The notes under the pieces were generated by a model. The model was not told the origin of the DNA and ran no database searches. It saw nothing but the letters and a program-made list of their open reading frames with translations. From assembly GCA_016210495.1 (NCBI GenBank), contig JACQUC010000180.1:18331-82330 (forward strand): a DNA stretch of 64,000 nt. The letters run 5' to 3'. The position numbers and the translations under genes are program-made. The stretch comes from Chloroflexota bacterium. Lineage in GTDB: Bacteria > Chloroflexota > FW602-bin22 > JACPRP01. Positions 43,588 to 53,391 of this stretch are shown one piece after another. Each line of letters opens with the position of its first letter. The first letter of the stretch is position 1.

Positions 43588-44313
43588 TCAATTCCGAGCG
43601 GACATTATTGCCGGCACTGTCAGGTCCAGTTGCTTTGCCACCCCGTTTCGCGATGAGCCCACGATCTTGCCGTGGTCGAGCTTGATCAGCCGGTCGGCCA
43701 TCTCGCCGATGTCGGAGTCGTGCGTCACCATGACGATCGTGTGGCCGTCCGCGTGCATCTTGCGAATCAGGGCCATCACCAGGTCCTCGTTGGTTTTGTC
43801 CAGGTTGCCCGTGGGCTCATCGGCCAGGATGAGCTTCGGCTGGTTGATGATGGCCCGCGCAATGCACACCCGCTGCTGCTCGCCCCCTGAAAGCTGTGAG
43901 GGGAGGTGATGCACCCTATGCCCGAGGCCGACGTTCTCCAGCGCCTGCCGCGCCTCGGCTTCGTCGACCATGCTGTGGAAATATTGCGCCAGCATGACGT
44001 TCTCCAGCGCCGTGAGATACGGCACCAGGTGGAACTGCTGGAAGATCAAGCCTATCGTTTCCCGGCGAAACCTGGTCAGATCGGCGTGGCTCAGCGTTTC
44101 GATCTGTGTTCCATCAAGCGCCAAGGTGCCGCCGGTCGGCCGGTCCAGGCAACTGATGATGTTGAGCAGTGTGGTCTTGCCGGAGCCGGACGGGCCCATT
44201 ATGCTGACCCACTCGCCGTAGGAAACCTCCAGATTCACGTGGTCCAGGGCGCACGTCTTGCCATTATACAGTTTCGTCAGCCCTGCAGCCTTGACGATGG
44301 GTTGATCTGCCAC
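43588..44313 (-). CDS. ABC transporter ATP-binding protein (MacB/LolD type)
   Basis: 241 residues with Walker A GPSGSGKTTLLN (about 40-51), the LSGGEQQRV signature (about 142), Walker B LILADEPTGNLD and H-loop MVTHD. The 'LADEPTGNLD' form is typical of MacB/LolD/FtsE ATPases that pair with FtsX-type permeases. It energises the two permeases just upstream (3 nt gap). Last gene of the FTR1 operon, as in the Campylobacter Cj1658-1663 iron system. Confidence 0.93.
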   Translation of the reverse strand: MADQPIVKAAGLTKLYNGKTCALDHVNLEVSYGEWVSIMGPSGSGKTTLLNIISCLDRPTGGTLALDGTQIETLSHADLTRFRRETIGLIFQQFHLVPYLTALENVMLAQYFHSMVDEAEARQALENVGLGHRVHHLPSQLSGGEQQRVCIARAIINQPKLILADEPTGNLDKTNEDLVMALIRKMHADGHTIVMVTHDSDIGEMADRLIKLDHGKIVGSSRNGVAKQLDLTVPAIMSARN

Positions 44314-44316
44314 GGT

Positions 44317-45489
44317 TTATTCACCTCGTAGAGTAATCGCGGGGTCGATCCTGACCGCCCTTCTTACCGGAAGCGCGCTGGCGAGAACGGCGACGCCCAG
44401 CGCCACGATGATGCTTAGCGGGAGCACGATGACATTCGGCGCAACTGCGCTGCCGAAGACCATCTGGCCGATCACCTGCGCGACGAGGAAGCCGACCAGA
44501 TACCCCAATATGCCTCCCAGAGCACCGATTGTCGTTGCCTCGGCCACGAACAGCAGAGCGATGCGTGTCTCGCTCGCTCCCAGAGCCTTCAGCAGGCCAA
44601 TCTCCTTGGTTCTCTCGAGGACTGTGGTCGTCATAGTGCTTGCGACCGTCAACCCCGACGCGAGGAGCACGAGCACGGCCACGATGGCCAGGAGAAGCTC
44701 GACCTTGCCCAGCACGCTCATCTCGGCCTCGGCGATCTGCCCAATGACTTTGGCCCGCGCGCCGGGCATCTTGTTCTCTATCTGCGCCGACGTCGTAGCC
44801 GCGGACTGGTTCTGGGTCAGCGCGCTGACCTGCACCACGCTCACTAGCGCACGCTTGCCCAGCAACTCTTGGGCCACCGGCAGACCGACGAAGATCTGGC
44901 TGTCTTCCGCCGCACCTGTGTCGACGATGCCCGTGACCTGGAGGCTTTGCGACCGAGCGCCATAGGCGACGTCGAACGCGCTGCCGACGTCGAGCCCGAG
45001 TTTGCGCGCCACTTCGCTGCCGACAATGGCGGGGCTCGGAGGCTCCGCTTGGTCAGCCTCCTCCGGCCACTTTCCCGTGATCTGCCACCAGGGGCTGATT
45101 TTGCTAACCTGCGCGAAGTTCGTGCCCCCCAAAATGACCTTCTGTTGAGCCACGTCGACGATGCCGTAGATGTAGGGAGCGTAGCCTGCCAGGTTCGAGG
45201 CGATCTCCGGCGACTGAAGCGACGCCAAATCGGCCTCGGCGATGAAGCTCAGGTCCTCGACGAAGCCGAAGTCCAACGCGCCGGCGCCAACCTGGAGAGA
45301 TTCGGACCTGGGCAGCAAGAGGACGTTGGCGCCGTAAGATCTTAGCTCCTTGCCCGCCTTCCCCCGCGCGTCCAGAGACACCGACGTGAGCGCAGAGACA
45401 AGAATTGCTCCCAGCAGCACGGCGACTACCGCGACGGCGATGCGCGTTGGCCTGTTTCTTATTGACCTGACCAGAACTCGCGAGAACAT
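44317..45489 (-). CDS. ABC transporter permease, FtsX/MacB family (second)
   Basis: 390 residues: one N-terminal helix (residues about 15-37), a large extracytoplasmic MacB periplasmic-core-like domain (about 40-260), then three C-terminal helices (VLVLLASGLTVAS, LGGILGYLVGFLVAQ, VALGVAVLASALPVRRAVRIDPAITLRGE). It ends with the family's 'DPAxxLRxE' tail. It lies 1 nt from the next permease gene and works with the MacB-like ATPase, possibly as mechanotransmission coupled to an iron-binding or electron-donor protein. Confidence 0.9.
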   Translation of the reverse strand: MFSRVLVRSIRNRPTRIAVAVVAVLLGAILVSALTSVSLDARGKAGKELRSYGANVLLLPRSESLQVGAGALDFGFVEDLSFIAEADLASLQSPEIASNLAGYAPYIYGIVDVAQQKVILGGTNFAQVSKISPWWQITGKWPEEADQAEPPSPAIVGSEVARKLGLDVGSAFDVAYGARSQSLQVTGIVDTGAAEDSQIFVGLPVAQELLGKRALVSVVQVSALTQNQSAATTSAQIENKMPGARAKVIGQIAEAEMSVLGKVELLLAIVAVLVLLASGLTVASTMTTTVLERTKEIGLLKALGASETRIALLFVAEATTIGALGGILGYLVGFLVAQVIGQMVFGSAVAPNVIVLPLSIIVALGVAVLASALPVRRAVRIDPAITLRGE

Positions 45490-45490
45490 C

Positions 45491-46822
45491 TCAGTTGCCC
45501 CGCAACAAGATAGTCGGCTCGACTTTCATAGCCGTCCTGACCGGCAGCGCGCTCCCCAACAAGGCGATGCCGATAGCTAGCACGAGTGCTACAGGAAGCA
45601 CGAACGGGCTCGGCAGGATGACCGTGCTGAAGACCTGTCGGCCGACGTAGGCAGCCAGCCCGATGCCCACGGCGTACCCAAGGACACCGCCGAGGAGGCC
45701 GACAAGTGCGGCCTCGGTCAGGAAGACCATTGCCACCTGCCCGTTTTCTGCGCCGATGGCCTTCATAAGCCCGATCTCTCCCCGCCGCTCCAAAACGGTG
45801 GTCGTCATCGTCGTCAATACGCCCAGCGCAGAGGCCAGCAAAGCCACCCCGGTGACCAGGATCATCAGAAGCTGAATCTTGACGGCAAAAGACCCTTCTG
45901 CTTCCGATATCTGGCGGATGGGTCGGGCATCGCCCTCGGGGATGACCTCTTTTATCTGCGTAACGACGGCGTCGAGAATGGGCGAGCAGTACCATTTCTC
46001 GTACTCCGCCGGCGTCATATCCTCCGGAGGCTTGTTGCGTATGTCGGGGGCGAGCTTCTCCTTGGGCATCGTCAGAGCGCTGACCAGCAGCTTGCTCACA
46101 CGGTTGGAGATTCCCAGCAGGCGCTGGGCTGTGGGCAATGGGGCAAATATCTGGCTGTCCTCGTAGCTGCCTGTGGTCACGATGCCGACGACCCCAAGCT
46201 CCAGCGTCGTGCCCTGATAGGCCACCGTTAATGGGTCGCCGGGGCGCAGACCAAGTTTCTGGGCCAGAGCTACCCCCACCATCGCCTCGTTTGCAGCGTC
46301 GTCGGAGGCCCAGCGCCCCTGGACTCTCCACCAGGGCGAGACGCTCTTGACGCCGGTTCTGAATGACGAGGGCTCCGACGCGGCGCTTTCCTCGGCGAAT
46401 CCGGTTCTAATTGCGGTGTTGGACGGGATGGCCACCTCTTTGTCGAACCAGGTGCCGATCAGAACCGTCCGCTCTTGGCTTTCGGTCCTGACCACCAGGT
46501 CGAGATAGGGGGTGAAGCCCAGGATGTTGTTGCGCCAGAAGATGGTCTTTAGCTTGTAGAGAACGCGCTCGTCGAGGTAGCGCTGGCTGGCCACGGGCTG
46601 GAGGTTCACGCCGCCGATCTCTAGCTGAAGCGTGTCGGACTCAGGCACGACCAGTATGTTGGCGCCGTAGGAGCGCATCTCCCGGGTGATCTTGTCCATT
46701 ATCTCGCTGGAAATGCTGAGTAAAGCAGTGGCCAGAGCGGAGCCAAGCAGTACCGCCAATACGGCCAGGCCGAGTCGTTTCTTACGTCTGGTGAAGGTCT
46801 CGGAAAGTATTCTCAGTAGCAT
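45491..46822 (-). CDS. ABC transporter permease, FtsX/MacB family (first)
   Basis: 443 residues with the same layout as its neighbour (one N-terminal helix, large outer domain, three C-terminal helices ending VRTAMKVEPTILLRGN) but a longer outer domain with two Cys (one in WYCSP). The two are diverged paralogues and likely form a heterodimer. Translationally coupled to the FTR1 gene upstream (21 nt) and to the second permease. Confidence 0.9.
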   Translation of the reverse strand: MLLRILSETFTRRKKRLGLAVLAVLLGSALATALLSISSEIMDKITREMRSYGANILVVPESDTLQLEIGGVNLQPVASQRYLDERVLYKLKTIFWRNNILGFTPYLDLVVRTESQERTVLIGTWFDKEVAIPSNTAIRTGFAEESAASEPSSFRTGVKSVSPWWRVQGRWASDDAANEAMVGVALAQKLGLRPGDPLTVAYQGTTLELGVVGIVTTGSYEDSQIFAPLPTAQRLLGISNRVSKLLVSALTMPKEKLAPDIRNKPPEDMTPAEYEKWYCSPILDAVVTQIKEVIPEGDARPIRQISEAEGSFAVKIQLLMILVTGVALLASALGVLTTMTTTVLERRGEIGLMKAIGAENGQVAMVFLTEAALVGLLGGVLGYAVGIGLAAYVGRQVFSTVILPSPFVLPVALVLAIGIALLGSALPVRTAMKVEPTILLRGN

Positions 46823-46843
46823 TATTCAATCAGCCTTCGGCAC

Positions 46844-48136
46844 CTACTTCCCGAATACCAGCTTCGCCTCCTCGATGTCACGAACGGCAACCTCGATATC
46901 GGTACCATTCATTTTCGATTTCAAAGCTATCGGGTTGCAGCCGCCTCCCATACCCAGGGTCGGCATAGAGATCGGCGCGTTGCAGTTCTTGCAGATGGCA
47001 AACTCGCCTTCCTGCATGTAGCCGGCTGTGCCGCATATCTGGCAGGCGTCGTGGGCCGTGGCTATCGTGCCGTCCTTGAGCTTGACCGCCAGGAATCTGG
47101 CGGAGGTCGCGCTGCCTTGCACGACGAACTTGTGGAGCTTGCCTTCTTCGAGGCTGGCGGCGGGAATGCGCACGGCGCCCCCAACTGCTGCGATTGCCAC
47201 AGGTTCTGGATCGTAGAACTTCGGCCCAGCCAGCACGGTCGAGCCCATAGCGAGCAGAATAAGCAGCGTCGCACCGACAAGCGCGAAACGCCACGTCCTC
47301 TCACGCTGCACGGCGGCAAGCTTCTTTCTGCGCTCGGCGGCGGTGAGCTGCGCGGCGTTGGGCTCCGCCGTAGCCGACGACTTCTTTGTTTCCCACATGA
47401 TGAGGACCATCGGCAGCGCCAGCAAGGCCATGACGATGATCATCGACGATTCGTCGCGGACGAAGTAGCCAAGGAAGGCCATAACCTCCTTGGACATAGG
47501 TATCAGCCCCACCTCGGCAAACTCGTGCGCGCTCCCCGCCAGCAACTTCGCGGCCAGGAGCAAGAGGACAATGCTGGTGACACTGAAGAACCGCGAAAGG
47601 TTGATGCGCAGGCTGCCCCTGATGAAGAAGACAGCAAAGAGAAAGGCCAGGCCAAGGCCTAAGGCGCCGCCGATGAAACTAAGCACGTCGAGGTCGCCCA
47701 GAGTGGCCGCCGCGAGGAAGAGAACCGTCTCGACGCCCTCACGAAACACCATAAAGAACGTAAAGGCCAGCAAGCCCACGCCTTGCTTCGCCAGGTCGCC
47801 CGAAGAGGTCTTATCCCCGACGATGCTGGACAGCCGCTCCTCCATCTGGCGCTTGATATTGCGGGCCGTGCGCCACATCCAGATGACCATGCTGGCGACG
47901 AACAGTCCGGCAACGCCCAGCATGGTGCCTTCCATAATCTCGTTTTCAGGATCGATCTCGAGGAGGCGGAACATGCCGGCCACCGCCAGACTGGCTACGG
48001 TGGCCAGGATAATGCCGGCGTAGACGTACCGGTTGAGGGCATTTCTTCCCGTTTTGGTGAGATAAGCCAGGATGATGCCGACGACGAGCGCTGCTTCGAT
48101 GCCTTCTCGCAGCGTGATGACCAGGGACTCGACCAT
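46844..48136 (-). CDS. FTR1-family iron permease fused to DUF2318 domain
   Basis: 430 residues. The FTR1 part (1-280) has seven helices and both iron motifs: LREGIEAALVVG (REGIE, residues about 8-12) and VFREGVETVLFLAA (REGVE, about 130). The C-terminal part (about 315-430) is DUF2318, with HDACQICG, ICKNCNAPI and MGGGCNPI, a likely Fe-S or iron-handling domain. FTR1 moves Fe3+ across the membrane; together with FtsX-type permeases and a MacB-like ATPase it matches the ftr1/p19-type iron uptake locus. No p19 gene is seen. The first gene of an operon controlled by the operator at 48223. Confidence 0.93.
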   Translation of the reverse strand: MVESLVITLREGIEAALVVGIILAYLTKTGRNALNRYVYAGIILATVASLAVAGMFRLLEIDPENEIMEGTMLGVAGLFVASMVIWMWRTARNIKRQMEERLSSIVGDKTSSGDLAKQGVGLLAFTFFMVFREGVETVLFLAAATLGDLDVLSFIGGALGLGLAFLFAVFFIRGSLRINLSRFFSVTSIVLLLLAAKLLAGSAHEFAEVGLIPMSKEVMAFLGYFVRDESSMIIVMALLALPMVLIMWETKKSSATAEPNAAQLTAAERRKKLAAVQRERTWRFALVGATLLILLAMGSTVLAGPKFYDPEPVAIAAVGGAVRIPAASLEEGKLHKFVVQGSATSARFLAVKLKDGTIATAHDACQICGTAGYMQEGEFAICKNCNAPISMPTLGMGGGCNPIALKSKMNGTDIEVAVRDIEEAKLVFGK

Positions 48137-48212
48137 TTCTTGCCGCTCCTATCTTGTAATTGTGGACGACTTTTGGTATGCTTCACTTGCCACTGCGGGT
48201 TAGTAGTTGGTA

Positions 48213-48254
48213 ACTAAGCGGCCTTAGTATAGTCTAAGTAATCGGATGTGTCAA
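48213..48254 (-). promoter_or_regulatory. FTR1 operon promoter with DtxR-type operator
   Basis: Reverse strand TTGACA (48254-48249), a 17-nt spacer and TATACT (48231-48226). Across the -10 lies the palindrome CTTAGTATAGTCTAAG (48223-48238), a TTAG-N6-CTAA box, and a second palindrome ACTAAG-CGGC-CTTAGT (48213-48228) overlaps it. Binding of the divergent DtxR-family protein here would block the FTR1 promoter and could autoregulate. Confidence 0.7.
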
Positions 48255-48273
48255 TACTATTTGGCGGTGTATT

Positions 48274-48951
48274 TTGAAGAAGATTTCGACGACGCCGACC
48301 ATTGAAGAGTATCTGGAAGCCATCTACATTATGACTTCCGAGTCCGCGCCCGTGATCAGTGCCCGCCTCGCCGAGCGCCAGGGCGTGACGGCGCCGACGA
48401 TGACGGACACGCTCAAGCGGTTGATCAAGGCCGGCTACGTGTCGCTTAACGACCGCAAGGAGATATCCTTGACCGCGCTGGGTTTGAGTGTAGCCGAGGC
48501 CCTGGTACGCCGCCACCGGCTGTCGGAAAGGTGGCTTACCGACGTCTTGGGCCTGGATTGGTGCAAGGCCCACGAGGAGGCGTGCAAGCTGGAGCACGCG
48601 ATCTCGGCCGAGGTCGAGGAAAGGCTCTCCAGGGCGCTCGATCACCCCTCGACCTGCCCGCATGGCAATCCCATCCCGGGTATTGGACCAGCAGTATCGG
48701 AGTCCAGCATTTGCCTCGAACACGTGGCCGTGGGCGCTAAGGTGGTCATCGAACGCGTGTCCGAGGCCGGGGAAGAGGATCCGCGTCTGCTCGAATACCT
48801 TCAGCGCCACGGGCTGAAACCCGGCGTGGCCCTCACGGTAGCAGAGGTAGCGCCGTGGGCCGGCACGATCACTCTACGCAATGCTGAGCAGACGGTGACG
48901 CTCGGCCTTCAGGCAGCCGGCCACATCTGGGTGCAGCCTGTAGGAATCTGA
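48274..48951 (+). CDS. DtxR/MntR-family metal-dependent transcriptional regulator
   Basis: 225 residues from TTG 48274. Winged-helix DNA-binding domain (PTIEEYLEAIYIM, SARLAERQGVTAPTMTDTLKRLIKAGYV, residues 8-65), a metal-binding dimerisation domain with HRLSERWL and EEACKLEHAISAEVEERL (70-140), CPHGNPIP, and a C-terminal FeoA/SH3-like domain (150-225). It represses iron (or Mn) uptake genes when metal-bound. Transcribed divergently from the FTR1 operon; the shared 137-nt region holds matching operators. Confidence 0.93.
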   Translation: MKKISTTPTIEEYLEAIYIMTSESAPVISARLAERQGVTAPTMTDTLKRLIKAGYVSLNDRKEISLTALGLSVAEALVRRHRLSERWLTDVLGLDWCKAHEEACKLEHAISAEVEERLSRALDHPSTCPHGNPIPGIGPAVSESSICLEHVAVGAKVVIERVSEAGEEDPRLLEYLQRHGLKPGVALTVAEVAPWAGTITLRNAEQTVTLGLQAAGHIWVQPVGI

Positions 48952-48977
48952 ACCCCAGGAAACCCCGCGCCCATCGC

Positions 48978-49226
48978 GTAGGGGCGCGGAGGCCGCGCCG
49001 GGCCACTTCACGTTGCTTCCCTGCTTTGGCGCCGACCTCGCGCCAATCGCGTAGGGGCGCGGTCTCCGCGCCCGGCTATGTGCAAACAATGATGCTTGCC
49101 AGGCCCGCGGCACCAATGTAGGGGCGACTGGCTGGTCGCGCGCGATGCCCGAAGACACCGTGACATCGTTGGTGTTCACGGCAATTTCCTGCTTGGCGCA
49201 CGAGGGCGCGGAAACCGCGCCCCTAC
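48978..49226. repeat. Cluster of four dispersed GTAGGGGCG hairpin repeats (copies f-i)
   Basis: Units start at 48978, 49051 and 49118 on the forward strand, and an inverted unit occupies 49204-49226 (GGGCGCGGAAACCGCGCCC then CTAC). A further partial unit (GGGGCGACCGGC...) follows at 49234. They fill the 370-nt gap between the DtxR-family gene and the enoyl-CoA hydratase gene, in which I see no gene. Confidence 0.7.
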
Positions 49227-49320
49227 GTCATCGGGGCGACCGGCTGGTCGCCCGCGTCGCAGGAGCTAAGGTACCCGCAGCTCACGAGCGAGGTTACGCT
49301 CGTCCTGTCCCTATCTTTTC

Positions 49321-50103
<783 letters not shown>

Positions 50104-50145
50104 TGTTTCACTCCTCCAGTTAGTTTCTGGTGCTGATTGAACAAC

Positions 50146-50168
50146 GTAGGGGCGAGGTCCCCTCGCCC
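50146..50168. repeat. Dispersed GTAGGGGCG hairpin repeat, copy e
   Basis: GTAGGGGCGAGG-TCC-CCTCGCCC between the crotonase and dehydrogenase genes. Confidence 0.7.
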
Positions 50169-50220
50169 TGGGCTGGGGCGTACGCCTAAGGCGAATCATC
50201 CATTTCGCACCGAGCACTAG

Positions 50221-51093
50221 TTATCCTTTCTGGCTGCCTTCCTGTGTATAGTTGTAGAATCCTTTCCCCGTCTTGCGTCCGAGCTTGCCGGCGTTGACCA
50301 GGTGCCTCAGAATCTGCGGCGGGCGAAACCGGTCACCGTACACCTCACAAAGCCCTTCGAGCGCGTGCAGCGTCGTGTCGTGCCCGGCGAAATCGCCGAG
50401 CTGAAACGGCCCCATCGGATGGTTGAAGGCCAGCCGCATGGCCTTGTCGATGTCCTCGATGCTGGCAACGCCCTCTTCGAGCATGCGATAGCACTCCGCC
50501 CGTTGCGCCAGCACGGCACGCGTGGTGATGAAGCCCTGCGAATCCTTGCACACGACGGTTTCCTTGCCGAACGCCTTGGCCAACTCCAGCATCGTCTGAA
50601 GTGTCTCGTCCGACGTATCCAGACCACGAACGACCTCGATGAGCTTCATGATCACCGCCGGATTGAACCAGTGGGCGCCGATAACCCTGTCGGGCCGCCT
50701 GGTGGCCGAAGCGATGGCCGTGATGCTCAACTGAGACGTGTTGGACGCGAGGATGGTGCGCGGCGGGCACAGCGCGTCGATTTCGGCAAACACGCGCCTC
50801 TTGAGCTCGAGGTCTTCGGGCACGGCCTCGATGACGACGTCGACGATCTTGCACGCTTCGGCCAGATCGGTGGTAGTGCGAATTCTGGCCATCGCGGCGT
50901 CGGCGTCCGCCTGCGCGATCTTGCCAGACTTGACGAACCTGGCCAGGCTGCCTCGTATGGTATCCATCCCTTTCTGAAGGAATCTATCCTCGACGTCGCG
51001 CATGACGACGTCAAAGCCAGCTTGCGCGGCGACCTGGGTAATACCGCTGCCCATGATTCCCGAGCCCAAAACGGTGATGTTTCGGACCTTCAT
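50221..51093 (-). CDS. 3-hydroxybutyryl-CoA / 3-hydroxyacyl-CoA dehydrogenase
   Basis: 290 residues from ATG 51093 (AAAGGGG upstream; open frame runs to 51219). NAD-binding VLGSGIMGSGITQVAAQAGFDVVMRD at the N-terminus (seen as GSGIMGSGI), ASNTSQLSITAIA near 115, catalytic HWFNP near 138 with Glu in LIEVVRG, and the C-terminal helical domain MRLAFNHPMGPFQLGDFAGHD. It oxidises 3-hydroxyacyl-CoA. With the crotonase it makes a beta-oxidation or butyrate-type pair between two iron loci. Confidence 0.95.
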   Translation of the reverse strand: MKVRNITVLGSGIMGSGITQVAAQAGFDVVMRDVEDRFLQKGMDTIRGSLARFVKSGKIAQADADAAMARIRTTTDLAEACKIVDVVIEAVPEDLELKRRVFAEIDALCPPRTILASNTSQLSITAIASATRRPDRVIGAHWFNPAVIMKLIEVVRGLDTSDETLQTMLELAKAFGKETVVCKDSQGFITTRAVLAQRAECYRMLEEGVASIEDIDKAMRLAFNHPMGPFQLGDFAGHDTTLHALEGLCEVYGDRFRPPQILRHLVNAGKLGRKTGKGFYNYTQEGSQKG

Positions 51094-51256
51094 AGTTGAA
51101 CCCCTTTCTTGCACTTTGTCGCAGTAAGCCCTGCTACATCTGGTCGCTAATATAGCATCTGGCGCGGCCGGGTTCAAGGCTCGTTCTACTATCGCCCACC
51201 CACTGCGACTTGAGCACAAGGCAAGTAAACTGTCCGGATTTTCTCTGCCAAAGGGC

Positions 51257-51310
51257 TTGACAAACGCCGAAACTACGTGTAATATAAGCGCACCGATTAG
51301 ACCGTACTAA
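51257..51310 (+). promoter_or_regulatory. fbpA promoter with TTAG-N6-CTAA operator
   Basis: TTGACA at 51257-51262, exactly 17 nt, TAATAT at 51280-51285. The inverted repeat TTAG-ACCGTA-CTAA (51297-51310) lies over the expected start site, in the same form as the boxes at 48223 and 53304. Confidence 0.65.
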
Positions 51311-51440
51311 CTCCGTTCGTTCCGGTGCCCTAATGACCGGGCCTTAGCTCGCCTGTTGGAATCCGACTTGAGCCGGGACACGCCCTCGTCCGTTACTTGG
51401 CGAGGCAGTTCATACAACATAAGGAGGAGGAACCATCCAA

Positions 51441-52535
51441 ATGCATCACTGGCGCCTATCCCTGTTGTCCCTCGTCGTCGTGGTCCTTTTCGCCACGGCT
51501 TGCGCCGGGGGCGCCCCCGCGCCCAGCGCACAGCCGGCCACCACCAAGGCCGTTGAGCCCGCTCAGCCCGCGGCATCTGCCCCGGCCAAGCCTGCCGAGA
51601 AAGTCGGCGGAACGATCACCGTCTACTCCGGCAGAGAGGAGAAGCTGGTCGCACCAATCATCGAGCGCTTCAAGAAAGACTCTGGAATCGACGTCAAGGT
51701 TCGCTACGGCGACACGGCGGAGCTGGCCGCGACCATCCTGGAGGAGGGCAAGAACAGCCCCGCCGACGTCTACTTCGCCCAGGACGCCGGTGCGCTCGGC
51801 GCCCTCGTCGCGCAGCAGGCCCTGGCGAAGCTGCCCGACTCGATTCTGAACCGCGTCGACGCGCGCTTCCGCGCGCCGAAGGGCGAGTGGGTCGGCCTCT
51901 CCGGCCGGGCGCGCACGGTGGTTTACAACACCAAGGTGCTCAAGACCGAGGACCTCCCGGACACCCTCCTCGGGTTCACCGATGCCAAATGGAAGGGCAA
52001 GATCGGTTGGTCGCCGACCAACGGCTCGTTCCAGGCGTTCGTCACGGCCCTGCGCGTCACCGACGGCGACGAGGCGGCGCGCAAGTGGCTGGATGGCATC
52101 AAGGCCAACACCCCCAAGGCCTACAGTAATAACACAGGCATCGTCAAGGCCGTGGGTGACGGCGAAATCCAGGTCGGGTTTGTCAACCACTACTACCTGT
52201 TCAGATTCATCAAAGAGCAGGGGGAATCCTTCCCGGCTCGCAACTACCATCCCCGTGCCGGTGATTCGGGCGCAATGATCAACGTGGCCGGCGCGGGCAT
52301 CCTCACCACCGCGAAGAACCCCAAGGCCGCCGAGACCTTCGTCGAGTATCTTCTTTCCAAGGAAGCCCAACAGTACTTCGCCGACGAGACTTTCGAGTAC
52401 CCCCTCGTTGAAGGGATCAAGACGCACCCAGTCCTGGTTCCACTGTCACAGATAAAGACCCCCAAGCTGGACCTGGGTAGTCTGGCCGACCTCGACAAGA
52501 CCCTGAAGCTCCTGCGGGACACGGGGGCCCTCTAG
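51441..52535 (+). CDS. Ferric iron ABC transporter substrate-binding lipoprotein (FbpA/FutA-like)
   Basis: 364 residues, ATG 51441 after AAGGAGGAGG. Lipobox FATACAGG, a short Ala/Pro linker to about 52, then GTITVYSGREEKLVAPIIERF, the start of the FbpA-type Fe3+-binding fold, plus DVYFAQDAGALGALV, the Tyr-rich YSNNTGIVKAVGDGE and NHYYLFRF (likely Fe-coordinating Tyr pair). It delivers Fe3+ to the FbpB permease. The permease and ATPase lie 0.9 kb downstream, separated by the Cys-rich gene and a second promoter. Confidence 0.92.
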   Translation: MHHWRLSLLSLVVVVLFATACAGGAPAPSAQPATTKAVEPAQPAASAPAKPAEKVGGTITVYSGREEKLVAPIIERFKKDSGIDVKVRYGDTAELAATILEEGKNSPADVYFAQDAGALGALVAQQALAKLPDSILNRVDARFRAPKGEWVGLSGRARTVVYNTKVLKTEDLPDTLLGFTDAKWKGKIGWSPTNGSFQAFVTALRVTDGDEAARKWLDGIKANTPKAYSNNTGIVKAVGDGEIQVGFVNHYYLFRFIKEQGESFPARNYHPRAGDSGAMINVAGAGILTTAKNPKAAETFVEYLLSKEAQQYFADETFEYPLVEGIKTHPVLVPLSQIKTPKLDLGSLADLDKTLKLLRDTGAL

Positions 52536-52698
52536 GAGCAACGCGTGGCAACACAAGCCGCGCATAAGGACAGGCCCATCGGGTGCCATCCGACGGGGGC
52601 CGGGACCCTTCGACTCCCGGATCCTGTCGGGTGGCCGGTGTCCTACCTGGCACAGGACTTGCAGCATTTCTGGCATCAAAATCCCTCGGAGGTGTACT

Positions 52699-53019
52699 GT
52701 GCCAAGAATCGAATACACGAAAGATAACCTTGGAGATTGTCGTTGCCCGAACTGTCCCGTTCGTGAGACCAGCGCCTGCATTGCAAACAGGGTCGCTCAA
52801 ATCGGCCAAACGCAAGCCACTGTGATGTCAGTTCCAGGAGCACCTGCTCGCATGCCCGCGCCGCAGGCCGTGCAAATGCTGTTCTGCAGCCACGCGGTTG
52901 GCAAATCCGAATGCACCGACCTCAACACCTCCCTGGCCTGCAACTGTCCCGGGTGTCCGGTGTGGACGCGCAACGATCTGGGCTCGACCTATTTTTGCAC
53001 CCGGGGTGCTGCCGCCTAG
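52699..53019 (+). CDS. Small Cys-rich protein (DUF2769-like)
   Basis: 106 residues from GTG 52699 (GGAGG seven bases upstream). Eleven or so Cys, mainly as CRCPNCPV near the N-terminus and CNCPGCPVW near residue 81, with SACI and FCSHA between. The paired C-x2-C-P motifs resemble DUF2769 proteins, which are thought to bind metal or Fe-S centres. It lies between fbpA and fbpB in the same direction, so an iron-related role is likely by context. It could have been missed as too short. Confidence 0.7.
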   Translation: MPRIEYTKDNLGDCRCPNCPVRETSACIANRVAQIGQTQATVMSVPGAPARMPAPQAVQMLFCSHAVGKSECTDLNTSLACNCPGCPVWTRNDLGSTYFCTRGAAA

Positions 53020-53287
53020 CGGCTGTTCACGCGTAGAACACTTCAGTTTTTCCCTTGACGCTGTTCCTGGTCGTGCTGTTTTTGCACAGGTAGCAGCAGT
53101 CGCGGGTTAACTGCGCTTCTTAAACCCGGACCTACAGGTAGCCACAGCGACTCAGACCGGTGATGTCGACCACATCTCAGGGGTGCGCATTACCTGCTGA
53201 TCGCTCGTCTGCGCAGCGTGAAGCGACAACTTGAGCATGCGTGGCCGACGCGATCGTCCAAGTGGAATAAAATGGCCCGCGAGAGTG

Positions 53288-53319
53288 TTGACAAACTCAG
53301 ATGCTTAGTATAAGCTAAG
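53288..53319 (+). promoter_or_regulatory. fbpB promoter with DtxR-type operator
   Basis: TTGACA at 53288-53293 and a TATAAG -10 at 53309-53314 (15-nt spacing; TAAGCT at 17 nt is the alternative). The palindrome CTTAGTATAAGCTAAG at 53304-53319 covers the -10. It differs from the FTR1 operator at three central positions only. The rest of 53020-53391 holds no gene. Confidence 0.65.
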
Positions 53320-53391
53320 ATCGCGCGAGGGCAGGATTCTAGCAGGCTGATTTAGGGTCCTGCGTGCAGAGGCGAGGGCGATCTTAGACGT

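Noticed and set aside
48978..49226. CRISPR-like array
   Set aside because: Units are hairpins of variable stem in both orientations with irregular spacing; there are no conserved repeats with unique spacers and no cas genes.
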